From: Paramecium pentaurelia
Lineage: Eukaryota > Ciliophora > Oligohymenophorea > Peniculida > Parameciidae
NCBI GenBank assembly: GCA_905183005.1
Contig: CAJJDO010000001.1
Coordinates: forward strand, 129,836-193,835
Reading direction: 5' to 3'
DNA length: 64,000 bases
Shown here: positions 46,574 to 58,117 of the stretch, in pieces
Layout: each line of letters starts with the position of its first letter
How positions within the stretch are numbered: the stretch's first letter is position 1
Position numbers and translations under genes: made by a program
The notes under the pieces: model-generated
Seen by the model: only the letters and a program-made list of their open reading frames with translations
What the model was told of the DNA's origin: nothing
The model's database searches: none

Positions 46574-47405
46574 TCATAACATTTTTTCGATTTCGATTTA
46601 ATTATTACTTTGATTCTCTATTTACAATCTTTCAATGTCAATAAATAATTGTCTAATTTATCTTACTGACCTAAGCATCATGATCTAAAAGAGAATTACC
46701 ATAAATTCAAGTGTCATAAAAATAATTATCCTATAAGATATATGAATATTATTATAACCTGATTACTACATTTTTATTATAAATGCCTAATTAATGATCA
46801 GCAATGTGATTAGTTGCCATAATAACAATAGTACTCGAAAATTCAATTATAAATGACACTAATATTCCCAAAAAATAGAAAATTAAAGAATTAGGTTTTT
46901 GTCTTCTGATACCAATTGTCCCAATGGCGACACTTAAAATCCAGAGTAAAGAACTCATTGTAAAATATTTATTTGTTACGATATAATGATCAAGATGGCT
47001 ATAGTAAATGAAATAGTAGTAAATTTATTTAAACCAAGTAGTTTGATTGCAGTTACTATAAATAAAAATACTCCTCCAAGTTAATGAGATGCATGAATTC
47101 TAAAATAAATATCAAATAAATATTGAGTTTACGATTTAGCTAATTGCTTAGATTCTATCTATTTAACTACTATAATATTTAATAAACAATGTTTATCTTC
47201 CAATTTAGGATCTTGGAAAAAAATAGGTTCTTACTTATTGGTTTTCACACTCTATAATTCATTTCTAATTTAGAAATTAGTAATAAAATAAGTAATACTA
47301 ATCTTTTTGATAATTCTCTTCAGGTTGAAACTTTAGACTAGGTTTCTTTCGAATGATATCAATTTATTCAGCTTAAAGTTCTGGATTTTAATTTCCTTAG
47401 GACAT
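46574..47405 (-). CDS. four-span membrane protein, 247 aa, unknown
   Basis: Soluble N-terminus (MSQGNQNPELQAEQIDIIRK...) of about 95 residues, then four hydrophobic segments: LGGVFLFIVTAIKLLGL, SFTIAILIIISSLLWILSVA, SLIFYFLGILVSFIIEF and IIIFMTLEFMVILFQIMML. A short cytoplasmic tail (QIRQLFIDIERLQIENQ...) follows. Between spans 3 and 4 there is a short loop with ATNHIADHQ, not the Cys-rich loop of tetraspanins. I do not recognise a family. Three introns (34, 26, 28 bases) give an exact frame. Confidence 0.72.
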
Positions 47406-47439
47406 ATTAATCTTAATATAATTCTAGTATAAATATTAG

Positions 47440-48485
47440 TCTAACGAAATAATCTTATAATATATTTCAATTTGTTTATTGTTCCTCCTATCCCACTCAT
47501 CTAATTCTTTTTCCATCAATCCATTCACCTAAATGAATTTATTCACTTATATTAATAAAGGTTCCTCTTCTATATATTGCTTTTCATCCAATCATAATCC
47601 AACGTATTTTCTTCCAACTCACCATATGAACATACCATAACCATCTTTCTTTTCATTCTAATATCTATTAACAAATTATCTCCAATTTTATACAATCCAT
47701 CAAATATTATTTAATCAAGAAATTTTATAATTCCTATATCCCATGCTTTTTTATTTTTATTCCATTGTCCTTTATAATCTCTATTTTCTGCCCATACATA
47801 TCGACCTTATATAAAATATAATAAACTACATTTTCTATGTATATCATTCTAATTGAATTTTCCATTATAAAATGATCCATAAATTATAATAAACCTTAAT
47901 TATGTTTCTTTTAAACTTCATCTTATACTTTAAATTTTGAACCATCTGACCATCATTACTCTTAATTAAAATTTTATTTTTCATCCTTCCATTCTTCTTC
48001 AAATTTTGCTCCACTATAATGATAATATCTCTCTAAATCAGACTATATCATCAATCCATTCACCTAAATAAATATCCCCAACAGCATGAAACAATTTCCC
48101 TTTTCAACAAGCCTTGTTATTAATCCATTCTCCTTTGTAATCTGATTGATCTGGCCAAACCTATTTTCCAAAACTATATCTCTAACATTTTATCACTATC
48201 CAATAAAAATGGTCTTGAATCTAAAGTAACAAAATCAAATTTTTCCAGAACTGACTCCTATAATTTTTCGATTTTAATTTCATCAATTTGAAAGAATGTC
48301 TCTATGATTTTTCATTTACATGATGTATATTGATATTTTCTCAACTCTATATTAATTTTTAATTCGAACATCTTCATCTCCTATTTATAATCCAATCTTA
48401 ATTTAATTATCTACAACAATATTAAATTATTAAATTTTATCCACAGAATTACTCTCTCCACATATTCCAATTCAAGTAACCATTT
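47440..48485 (-). pseudogene. broken MORN-repeat gene
   Basis: On the minus strand repeated MORN-like pieces appear in different frames, interrupted by TGA: WPDQSDYKGEWINNKAC then TGA (48121-48160 region), GDIYLGEWIDDIV then TGA, GSKFKVQ, and RYVWAENRDYKGQWNKNK (about 47750-47810). No single frame or set of small introns repairs it. The composition and repeat style are those of the intact MORN gene at 51900-53103, so this is probably a dying paralogue. The upstream part (VLEKFDFVTLDSRPFLLD) looks like a protein N-terminal region, not noncoding DNA. Confidence 0.65.
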
Positions 48486-49403
48486 TTTAATTGACAATTA
48501 TGTTATTAATATATTAATTAATAATGAATTTATAGGAAACGATTTTTAACAAATTGTATAATCGAAGTAGTAAATCAACTCTTTAATTACTATCATATTT
48601 TAAATTTTAAGTTAAATTTGGATTAAATATATCTCATCAAAATTTCCATACTTATGAAATTTCTAATTATTATAAACTAAAAATTTATTTATATATAATC
48701 CTCTAAACATTTTTAAAAAACCTACTAAAAGATAAATTTAAGAATTTTTTATTTTTTGGATTTATAAAAGGGTTTTTAGTTTTGTTATTTAGCTACAAAA
48801 TAGAATCTTCAATTTCTTTCTGAAAGCTAAAATAATTTTATTCCTTTGCTTATAAACTAATTAAAAGGTTCTTATATTAAGAAATATTTGTATATATTTA
48901 CTAACTCTTTTGAGTTTGAAAACTAACGATTAGAGTTTAAAATATTCAAAAATTTAGGTAGAATATAAAATTCTTAATAAAATAAAAATGTATATTCTTT
49001 AAATTTACTCTCTTTATGTTAAATAAGATAATGTATTAACAAAAAAAGGTTATATTTCAATAGATGTTTATACAAATCTTTCCTTTTATTATGTACTCCT
49101 TTACCAAAATAAAAATAATAGTAGAGATTAGATAAATTAAGACAATTATCAATAGTCTAAATACTTAAATGAATTTAAATAATTAATACTATTAAATAAA
49201 AGATAAGATTATCAAATTAAATTAAGTATTGCTTTTAGAAGATTGTATTTCATACCAGATACAAAATGGTAAATTATTTTATTTATATATTTGAAGTATA
49301 AAGAAAGTAATATAATCGAAAATATTGAATAATATAAACAGAATGATTTTAAATTTGTGAAAAAAGGTAAGAATGATAATAATTGATAAATTTATATTTG
49401 GTC
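48486..49403. other. AT-rich gene-free region
   Basis: About 900 bases without a protein-like frame, repeats or RNA-like motifs; the longest clear spacer in the window apart from the hemoglobin flanks. Confidence 0.55.
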
Positions 49404-49735
49404 TCAATAGTCTTCTTGTAAGAATCCAGCATCTCTTTTGGGGAAAGAATTACATGAATCAACATTAATTTCACTAATTTAAACATAAATATATACAATC
49501 CACTTCTGCAATTCCATACATCATGCAATTTATCATCTTTAATGCACCAATGCTTTTAACAACATTATTATTTATGTAATCCTGAACAAACATGACCATC
49601 TGAATTTTTGCAATCTTTATGACATGAATCATTCTCAGCAGTTGATCTAATCCATTTCTTATCATTGCTTGTAATAGGAGGAGCCATTGTTGCTGATATT
49701 ATACCAATCATTAGAAGAACTAATAATAATCTCAT
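49404..49735 (-). CDS. small secreted cysteine-rich protein, 102 aa
   Basis: A clear signal peptide (MRLLLVLLMIGIISATMA) is followed by a mature part of about 84 residues with eight cysteines spaced as CHKDC, VC, QCC, WC, NC and SC, i.e. enough for four disulfides. One 23-base intron (GTATAT...AATTAG) just after the seventh Cys brings in the last Cys; without it the frame would run on without a stop for over 200 bases. No known family recognised; ciliates secrete many small Cys-rich peptides such as pheromones or surface components, but I see no diagnostic motif. The gene is isolated, with large spacers on one side. Confidence 0.75.
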
Positions 49736-50015
49736 TTCCGTTTTTATATATATATTATTAATTAATTTTACTTAATAAAATACAAAACAATTCTTTCTAA
49801 CACTTCCTTTTCTATAAGTATCTGAGTAACCAAGAGATAAATCTTAATTTTTAGACTTGATCAGTAATTTTTATTATTCCTTTATTAATAATTGTAATAT
49901 TGTTTTATCAAATTTATTAAACTGATATCATTGTAAATGGTTGTGTTATATTGGTTAATTAGAGAAGGAGATTATTTAATAATATTTGAATATAATATGA
50001 TAATTAATATAATTT

Positions 50016-51866
50016 TCAAATTTCAGCAAATATAATATTAAATGTTCTTTTATTCCAATTAGGATACATTCCATCAGCATAATCCATAGGACCAGGTATA
50101 TTATCTTTAGGTACACTTTTTGAAAATCTTTCTTACTATTAATATATATAATTTGATTAATACTTTGCACATAAATGGTGGTGGATCTTTCTTTTTCTTT
50201 TTAAATAATCCTAATTAATTTTATGCTGATTTTTCTAAATAAAAAGGTTCATCATCTTCTTCATCTTCATTTGCTTCTTTTATTTTCCATCTTTCAGATC
50301 CAACTCCAAATGGTGGTTTAATTACTGCCAATTTAGGATCATCTTCTTCTGGTTTAATTATTTTATTAGCAATTGTATGTTAATTAACATTATAAGCACC
50401 TGGAGCTGGATTTATATTTGGAATTGATAAATCTTAACTTTTAGGTGCATGACTCATAAATGCATATGTTCCTTTTTATTCTGGTAATTTCTTATCTTTT
50501 TTTGTATCATCATTTTTATCTACTTCATATGATCCTGGACCAGGAACTAATAATTTTTATTCTTTAAATCTATTCTCATTAACTCCAAATTATCCTAATG
50601 GAGCTTTCATTAATTTTTATATCAATCTTTATTCCATAGTATTAGCAGCCTTGTATTAACCAGGAGCAGGTGTCTCTGAAAATTATTCTTCAAATCTAGT
50701 TTTGCTCATTAAAAAGGGAGGTTAAGCCCCTTTATAACGATGAGCTATCACTTCCACTTAATAACTACCAGGGCCAGGAGTATGCTAAGATTTTGTATGA
50801 AATCTTTTAGTTCTTGTTTTGATTGAGCCTTTTGCTTAAGATTTATTTAAAAATTAAGAAATCGTTTACTGGGTAGAGGCATTTTCATAGTAGCCAGGAC
50901 CTGGAGTTGCATCCTATTTGATTGATATAAAATACTTCAATGTAACTATATTCTGAATCTGCATCAGTTTCTCTAGCTGTAGTAGCTGGATTAGTAGATT
51001 GATGAAAACTATATTATTTATTATCCAATCCTTTTTTAATGTATCCAGTGTTGTTTTTTAGATTTTAAAATCTGAAATCAGAATTCCTACTTTGTTTAGA
51101 ACTGAATGCTGTTGTTGGTTTCATTTAGTACATAGGTTAGGATTAACCACAGATATCATAATAACCAGGGCCTATAGGTGACTTATTGTCTTTTTTGTCT
51201 TGGCTTCTAGGTTTATGCCATGATACTCCTCTGGGTTTTGTATTATTGAATGTACTTTTAAGATCATAAGATCCTGGTCCGACATCATTAGATGAGTCAA
51301 TAGGATTTTATTCCAACTGATTGTCTTCATATATTATAGAGTATAACCTTTATTCTCAATGTAGCCTTAATGGACATTAGAAGGAATGGAGGGTATGCTT
51401 AGGTATTTGTTCTCCTTTACTAATTACTCCAAAACATTAATTTTTTTTGAGCGATTGGGTTAACCGGCCGAATGAAATTTCTTTCTTTCTTCTTAGAAGT
51501 ATTGTGTAGGACTAAGGATAGAATATGACGATTATACCCAGGTCCTTCAAATCTATCCTCCTTAAATCTCACAGTAGTGGATCTGAAAACTGATATTGGT
51601 TTAGGTACTTCCAAAATTTTGATTTCTTGTTCATCTGATTAAAAGATAACCTTTTGACACTCGAAGGACCCTTATAGGTTGTAAGTTCCAGGGCCAGGAA
51701 CAGGTTTAGGCTAATTAGATTTATTTATTCTTTCGACGGTTGAATTAAAGGGATGATGATTAGATCTATTTTCTATTTCAGGGATGTGATCATATTATCC
51801 AGGTCCCACTTGTTCAGTTTTTGGAATGTAAGTTACTCTATTTTCACTTCTATATACAAAAGCCAT
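50016..51866 (-). CDS. sperm-tail PG-rich repeat (SHIPPO/STPG) protein, 583 aa
   Basis: Cilium-associated protein with about ten Pro-Gly-Pro-Gly-x-Tyr repeats: EQVGPGQYDHIP, PVPGPGTYNL, FEGPG, DVGPGSYDLKSTF, SPIGPGYYDI, ATPGPGYYENAS, HTPGPGSYQVE, TPAPGQYKAA, LVPGPGSYEVD and NPAPGAYNV. Between them are KTRFEEQF- and NRFKEQK-type segments, as in ODF3/STPG proteins that line axonemal microtubules. The C-terminal part has an acidic patch (EANEDEEDDEPF) and IPGPMDYADGMYP. Four introns (26, 23, 22, 28) give an exact frame. The N-terminus MAFVYRSENRVTYIP is typical of the family. The start is 33 bases from the MORN gene stop upstream. Confidence 0.9.
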
Positions 51867-51899
51867 TTGAATATACTATATAGTTAATTAAATAAACTA

Positions 51900-53103
51900 T
51901 CAATCCTTTTAAGTAATCCATTCCAATAATGTGCCATTGTCCCATCTACCTCTATGTTCTTCTCCTTTTTCATCCACAACTGAACCTAAACCATGTTATT
52001 TACCATCATGCCACTCTCCTACATATTTTGATCCATCAGCTATAAGAATTTTTAAGATATTTACGCCAATCAAATGTCCCATAACCTTATTTCTTATCAT
52101 TCTAATAAGATCCTTTATATCTTCTTCCATCAGCCCATTTAAATTCTCCTAATCCATGCATTTTATTTTATCTCCATTATCCTATATAGGTTCTACCATC
52201 CCCCCAAACATAAGTACCCATTCCATGAATTGCATTGTCTAAGAATTCACCTTCATAATATGATCCATCTGGCCATTTAAATATACCATGACCTTCCTTT
52301 TTACTTTAAATGTATGCTCCTTTATAACTTGTACCATCTGGCCATATTTCATGTCCTAATCCATCTTATTTATCATCTTTCCAACTACCTTCATAACTTG
52401 CCCCATCTGCATGTACATATTTCCCTTAACCATGTGCTAAACATATTTACTTATTTTACCTTTATCATTATCCCATTCTCCTTCATAATAATCTCCATCT
52501 GCATGTATCAATCTGCCATGACCATGAGCACAACTGTTTTTCCAATATCCCTCATAATAACTACCTTCTTTCCAAACTTATCTCCCTATTATATTTTATC
52601 AATTCCTTACCTCGACCCTGTCTTAATCCATATTTCCATTAACCATCATAAACCATCCCTTATTCAAATATTTATGGCTCCAAATGCACTGCCTCTGGAT
52701 CATCTCCTCTTGTATATTAATATTCCTTTAATTTACTAAGCACCATTTTGACTTTTGGTCCTATCAAACTTTATAGTTCACTGGCTGGTCTACCCCAATG
52801 CTAAGCCAATTTTGCTATTGGGCAATGCACTGATATTAATTATTCTGAGTTTGTTTTTTATTTTTAAATGTCCACTCCATCTCCAACCATAGATAGTGAT
52901 GCCTCTTTTTGAATATTGATTGAAGGTTTTTGACTTGTTCTCAATTAGTGTTAAGAAGCATTGACAATTTCTGCCAAAGAAGCTTTTGAAAAAGGTTAAG
53001 ATCTTCTAACCATAGAGTGTAAAGATGCTTATTTTGCATTCTAATGAGCACCATATTCATTTATATTCTATGGGTCATTCATACATGCTTGACAATTACC
53101 CAT
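51900..53103 (-). CDS. MORN-repeat protein with acylatable N-terminus, 376 aa
   Basis: Begins MGNCQACMND: Gly2 with small following residues plus Cys4 and Cys7 is the pattern for dual N-myristoylation and palmitoylation. About 170 residues of Ser/Gln-rich sequence follow, with HWGRPASELQSLIGPKVKMV in the middle, then nine MORN repeats in a row such as YYEGEWDNDKAHGQGKYVHA, YKGAYIQSKKEGHGIFKWPD, YIGQWRQNKMHGLGEFKWAD and YVGEWHDGKQHGLGSVV. It is probably a membrane-attached scaffold at the cortex or ciliary base (inferred). Three introns (25, 23, 25 bases). A broken relative lies at 47440-48485. Confidence 0.9.
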
Positions 53104-53336
53104 TTCAATATTCAAATAATAAAAATAATTGATTTGATAAATTTACACTTTTAAGCATTCTCATATATTCATAAGTATCACAAAATTTATCCTATTATTA
53201 ATATTCTCTCAAAGTACTTTTAATACTTGAGCAAGAAGATACTTTTAATGAAATATTTATTTAAATCAATATTTACAGAATACCGACTGATTCATTTTAA
53301 TATTACAATCAAATACTGAAATTTTGTTATAAAGTA
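53104..53336. other. intergenic spacer before the duplicated block
   Basis: AT-rich upstream flank of the MORN gene; nothing recognised. Confidence 0.6.
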
Positions 53337-54534
53337 TTTACAATAATATCAAATTATCAGATAGAATAATAATTTTTAATTAAATAGCATTCTTTTTTGT
53401 ATTTGATTATAGATTTGATTACAAAACATTATTTATGACATTTAATTTAATTTTGATAATTAATATACATCTTTGAGATACGATTATAGCACTTGATCTA
53501 ATGGTATATAGATAATACGAGTGAGTAAATTATGTATTTATCAAATTATTGGTGTCTTTATTGTATGGGAATTTCAAGAGTCAATAAATTAGTTAATAAA
53601 TTATATACATAATTAGAACAATAGTACGTAATATCTTTACTTTAATTTATTCGATTATGAAATATCTTTAATTTTCTTAGGTTTAAAACTACCCAACATA
53701 TCCAAAAATTCATTAATAAAACAATCCAGAAACTCAAAAATGACACTCTTTGAATAATTAGGAGGTGAAGCCGCTGTCACAGCTGTCACAACATAATTTT
53801 ATGCTAACATCCAAGCTGATGCTACTGTTTCCAATTTCTTCAATGGAATCAATATGGCTGATTAGACAAATAAGACAGCTTCATTTTTATGTGCTGCTCT
53901 TGGAGGACCAAAGGCTTGGGGAGGCAGAGTATAATCATATTATTTAATATTTATTAGAACTTAAAGGAAGTTCATGCCAACATGGGAATCACAAATGACC
54001 AATTCACTACAGTCATTGGACACTTGAGAAGTGCATTGACCTCAGCTGGTGTTGCTGCTGATTTGGTTGAATAAACCGTCGCTGTTGCAGAAACAGTTAG
54101 AGGAGACGTCGTCACAGCCTGATTTATCTAATATATCATGCACATATATCAAATACCTTCTTATATATCCTTCCTTTGTTTCTATCATAATCTAATGTTT
54201 CTTAGACTAATCTAGAAAATGTTTCGAATTCAATTAAAAAAAACAACAAACTTTAACACCAAACCTGTCCTTCTAATAAATATTATCTTTACAAATAACC
54301 ATTCTGGAAAAATAATACAATAAAAGAAAGTCATCAAACATGTTGTTTTATTAAACTAAGTATTTTTTCATAAACTTGTTAAAGAATCAATTCTATTTAT
54401 ATTGTTTATAGTTAGAGAATTAACATGCATTGTTTTTACACTAAAATATTTAGCATGTTTATAAAATCATAACAATTATTTAATTGGAATTAGAATAAAT
54501 TTTAAAATTTATAATGATAATTAATAATTGTATA
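53337..54534 (+). repeat. copy 1 of a 1,198-base direct repeat containing hemoglobin
   Basis: Compared line by line, this block reappears at an offset of 1,199 with no difference that I can see. It comprises about 400 bases of upstream DNA, the whole truncated hemoglobin gene and about 410 bases of downstream DNA. The two copies are separated by one undetermined base (N at 54535). Confidence 0.95.
53740..54122 (+). CDS. truncated hemoglobin (group I), copy 1, 117 aa
   Basis: Heme protein binding oxygen in the cytoplasm. The sequence begins MTLFEQLGGEAAVTAV (A/B helices, GG glycine motif), then FYANIQADATVSNFF, TNKTASFLCAALGGP (E helix region), GGR, a 29-base intron at 53929-53957, and NLKEVHANMGITNDQF with the proximal His in VHANMG. 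It ends GDVVTA. This closely resembles the known Paramecium caudatum hemoglobin, one of the first truncated hemoglobins described, in both length and layout. Codons are notably GC-rich (GCC, GTC, GGC, ACC) against the local AT-rich background, which suggests high expression. Confidence 0.97.
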
Positions 54535-54535
54535 N
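54535..54535. other. single undetermined base (N) at repeat junction
   Basis: The only N in the window. It lies exactly where the first copy of the 1,198-base block ends and the second begins, so it is probably a scaffolding join rather than a real base. Confidence 0.95.
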
Positions 54536-55733
54536 TTTACAATAATATCAAATTATCAGATAGAATAATAATTTTTAATTAAATAGCATTCTTTTTTGTA
54601 TTTGATTATAGATTTGATTACAAAACATTATTTATGACATTTAATTTAATTTTGATAATTAATATACATCTTTGAGATACGATTATAGCACTTGATCTAA
54701 TGGTATATAGATAATACGAGTGAGTAAATTATGTATTTATCAAATTATTGGTGTCTTTATTGTATGGGAATTTCAAGAGTCAATAAATTAGTTAATAAAT
54801 TATATACATAATTAGAACAATAGTACGTAATATCTTTACTTTAATTTATTCGATTATGAAATATCTTTAATTTTCTTAGGTTTAAAACTACCCAACATAT
54901 CCAAAAATTCATTAATAAAACAATCCAGAAACTCAAAAATGACACTCTTTGAATAATTAGGAGGTGAAGCCGCTGTCACAGCTGTCACAACATAATTTTA
55001 TGCTAACATCCAAGCTGATGCTACTGTTTCCAATTTCTTCAATGGAATCAATATGGCTGATTAGACAAATAAGACAGCTTCATTTTTATGTGCTGCTCTT
55101 GGAGGACCAAAGGCTTGGGGAGGCAGAGTATAATCATATTATTTAATATTTATTAGAACTTAAAGGAAGTTCATGCCAACATGGGAATCACAAATGACCA
55201 ATTCACTACAGTCATTGGACACTTGAGAAGTGCATTGACCTCAGCTGGTGTTGCTGCTGATTTGGTTGAATAAACCGTCGCTGTTGCAGAAACAGTTAGA
55301 GGAGACGTCGTCACAGCCTGATTTATCTAATATATCATGCACATATATCAAATACCTTCTTATATATCCTTCCTTTGTTTCTATCATAATCTAATGTTTC
55401 TTAGACTAATCTAGAAAATGTTTCGAATTCAATTAAAAAAAACAACAAACTTTAACACCAAACCTGTCCTTCTAATAAATATTATCTTTACAAATAACCA
55501 TTCTGGAAAAATAATACAATAAAAGAAAGTCATCAAACATGTTGTTTTATTAAACTAAGTATTTTTTCATAAACTTGTTAAAGAATCAATTCTATTTATA
55601 TTGTTTATAGTTAGAGAATTAACATGCATTGTTTTTACACTAAAATATTTAGCATGTTTATAAAATCATAACAATTATTTAATTGGAATTAGAATAAATT
55701 TTAAAATTTATAATGATAATTAATAATTGTATA
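54536..55733 (+). repeat. copy 2 of the 1,198-base direct repeat
   Basis: Apparently identical to 53337-54534. After 55733 the sequence runs on into unique DNA (GATATATACCC...), while before 53337 the flank is also unique. Confidence 0.95.
54939..55321 (+). CDS. truncated hemoglobin (group I), copy 2, 117 aa
   Basis: Identical in every base to copy 1, including the 29-base intron and both flanks. If the duplication is an assembly artefact there is only one hemoglobin gene here; if real, it is a very recent tandem duplication. Confidence 0.8.
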
Positions 55734-56602
55734 TGATATATACCCATTATATATAAGGAATAGAATTATTGTTATCATTAATTCTGTATTAGAGATTTAA
55801 TTGTTTTGTAATGTATTTTATAATTATTATTATAATATATATATTTTTTAAATATTGTATTGTTATACTTCTAGAATTGAGTGATATCTAATCTCCAAAT
55901 TATGTTTAAACTAAACTTGATTAAGATATATATTTAAATGCTAGGTATTCATATCTTAATATCATTAGTTGCAAGTGCCAAATTATTAAATAATAAGTTC
56001 AGTGAAATATCGGATTACGATAGCTTTAAACTTGAATTTATTTGTTCTAATATGATTAAACAAATAATTTACTAAATATCCAAACTAAAAGTTGTAAATA
56101 TCTTATATGAAACACCATCAATAAGAGATTTGATAAATTATATTATATAGATACTGATAATTATTAAGTTGAGATCGAGTTGTATTGATTTAAACTTAGA
56201 TTATTTAATTTTGATAAGGAAATAATTGAAATTCCTTTAATCTTTATATTTATTAATTTTTATACAATAAAAAAGTCTAAATTATTAATTAAATTTCATG
56301 ATTTTCATCCTATATCATTAAAATTAATTTAAATAGAGAAAGCAGTATTTAATTTAATAGAGAGTAATAATTTAAATCTTCGGATATGCTATGTCTGATG
56401 CTTTATATCTATAAATAAAAGTAAGAATTATGATTTAGGAAAATAAATTATATAATGTATAATAAAGATTAAATAAAGGATTTTAAAAAGGAAAGACTAA
56501 GATTGAAAATTATGGGATTAATGGGATTTAGATATATAAGTAAAATATTATGATATAAGTAAAATTAATATTAATACATTTTTAGATTATATATTATTTA
56601 AT
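55734..56602. other. AT-rich region upstream of PTEN
   Basis: No gene called. A frame from ATG near 55938 runs about 1 kb without TGA, but its product has no protein-like structure and it overlaps PTEN in another frame; TGA is simply rare in AT-rich DNA. Confidence 0.5.
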
Positions 56603-58075
56603 ATGCGTAGTGCAACATAAGAGGAACTAAAATAGAGAGCTAAATTTAATGAAATTTCTTCAGGAGAGGAGGAAATACTATCAGATTCAGAGGAAGAGTG
56701 TGATCCAGAAAATTATAATTTTTTAATGTCTTAAGTTGATTTGGCAGCATTAACTTATGGGATTGTTTAAGAGGATCAAAAAGGATAAGAAATAAATTTA
56801 AGAGAGAGAGTTAGTACTCAGCAACTAAAATAGGAAGTCAATCAGGTAAATCAACATATTAGTGGAAATCACTAAAATATAACTAGTGTACCTAATCCAA
56901 TAAAATTGTTAGTTTCAAAATAAAAGAGAAGATATAATTATAATGGATTTAATTTAGATCTAACTTGTATTATTGTTTATTAATTATAGATATTACTGAA
57001 AAGATAATAGCAATGGGTTTTCCAGCTGAGAATATTGAATCAATTTATAGAAACTCAATGTAAGATGTAAGAAGATTTTTTGATTCTGTACATCCTGGAC
57101 ACTATAAAGTGTACAATCTTTGTGAAGAAAGAAAATATGATCATTCAAATTTTAATTAAGTAGCAGAGTTTCCTTTTTAAGATCATTAGGCTCCAACATT
57201 TTCATTGATATATGAATTTTGTTTAGATTTGGTATAAATATTATATATTATTATAGGATTATTGGTTAAAATTACATGAAAAGAATGTGGCTGGAATACA
57301 TTGCAAAGCTGGAAAAGTATTTCAGTATTATAACAAAGGGTCGAACTGGTGTGATGATTTGTTGCTATATGTTATATGCTCGTTAATTTACAAATGCATA
57401 TGATTCAATGAGGTACTATGGAATGATTAGGACGAAAAATAAGAAAGTACAATAACAAAAGTTATATTATTATAGGGAGTAACCATTCCTTCATAAATTC
57501 GATATATTTTTTATTTTGAGAAGGCTCTCAATAATAAATGGGTACCTAATGATATGCCAAATAAATAAGTAGAACTTGTAAAAATTCGAGTGATACCAGT
57601 TCCAAATGTAAATTTTTTTGGTGGTTGTGGTCCTTGGTTTCGTATTTAGAATAAAGATAAAGAGTATTCATCAAAGAATTAATTCTCTGTAAAAGAATAT
57701 AAATTAGAACCATATATAGAATTTAAATTAAAAGACATTATATTACAAGGGGATGTGATGTTATAATTTTTGAATTAAGGATTCTTATCAAGGTATATAA
57801 ATCAATAAATTATTTAAGCAATCAAAAGTTATTTTAAGCATGGTTTAATTGTGATTTCTTTGATTATACAGGTATTTTAATGATTGATAAATTTATGCTC
57901 GATAAAGCTTGTAAAGTATTTTAAATTATTATCAAAGGATAAATCAGGAAAAACATTTTAAAAAGATTTTCGTATTGAGTTACATGTAGTAGAAGTTAAT
58001 TCAGAAAATAAGTCATTTAATTCTGTACATAATAATAGTAATTTCTAAAGCACTAATAAAAATTTTGGATTTTGA
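56603..58075 (+). CDS. PTEN: PTEN phosphatidylinositol 3-phosphatase, 441 aa
   Basis: Removes the 3-phosphate of PIP3. The N-terminal ~105 residues are acidic and Gln-rich, unlike animal PTEN. Then a basic PIP2-binding-like patch (SKQKRRYNYNGFNLDLT) leads into the phosphatase domain: KIIAMGFPAENIESIYRNSM, HYKVYNLCEERKYD (WPD-type loop region follows), VAEFPFQDHQAP, and the active site AGIHCKAGKGRTGVMI, with catalytic Cys and Arg present and the two Lys typical of PTEN. A C2 domain follows, with ELVKIRVIPVPN, KLKDIILQGDVML, LFQAWFNCDFFD and DKFMLDKAC. Six introns (23, 25, 22, 29, 26, 22), one inside the active-site loop, give an exact frame. Confidence 0.95.
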
Positions 58076-58117
58076 TTTAAAATTTATATTTATTTTTATT
58101 TTTACAGAAATAAACGA

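Noticed and set aside
52314..52739. A 141-residue plus-strand frame under the standard code
   Set aside because: It is the antisense of the MORN repeats at 51900-53103, and the regular repeat keeps the opposite strand open.
53470..53540. A tRNA-like look of the sequence around ttgatctaatggtatatag
   Set aside because: No TpsiC-type loop (GGTTCRA) and no paired acceptor stem could be found.
53740..55321. Reading the two hemoglobins as two diverged paralogues
   Set aside because: They appear identical in every base including intron and flanks, so there is no evidence for divergence; an assembly duplicate is more likely.
55938..56998. A frame of about 1 kb without TGA upstream of and overlapping PTEN
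   Set aside because: With TGA as the only stop and very AT-rich DNA, long open frames arise by chance; the product has no protein-like pattern and conflicts with the clear PTEN frame.
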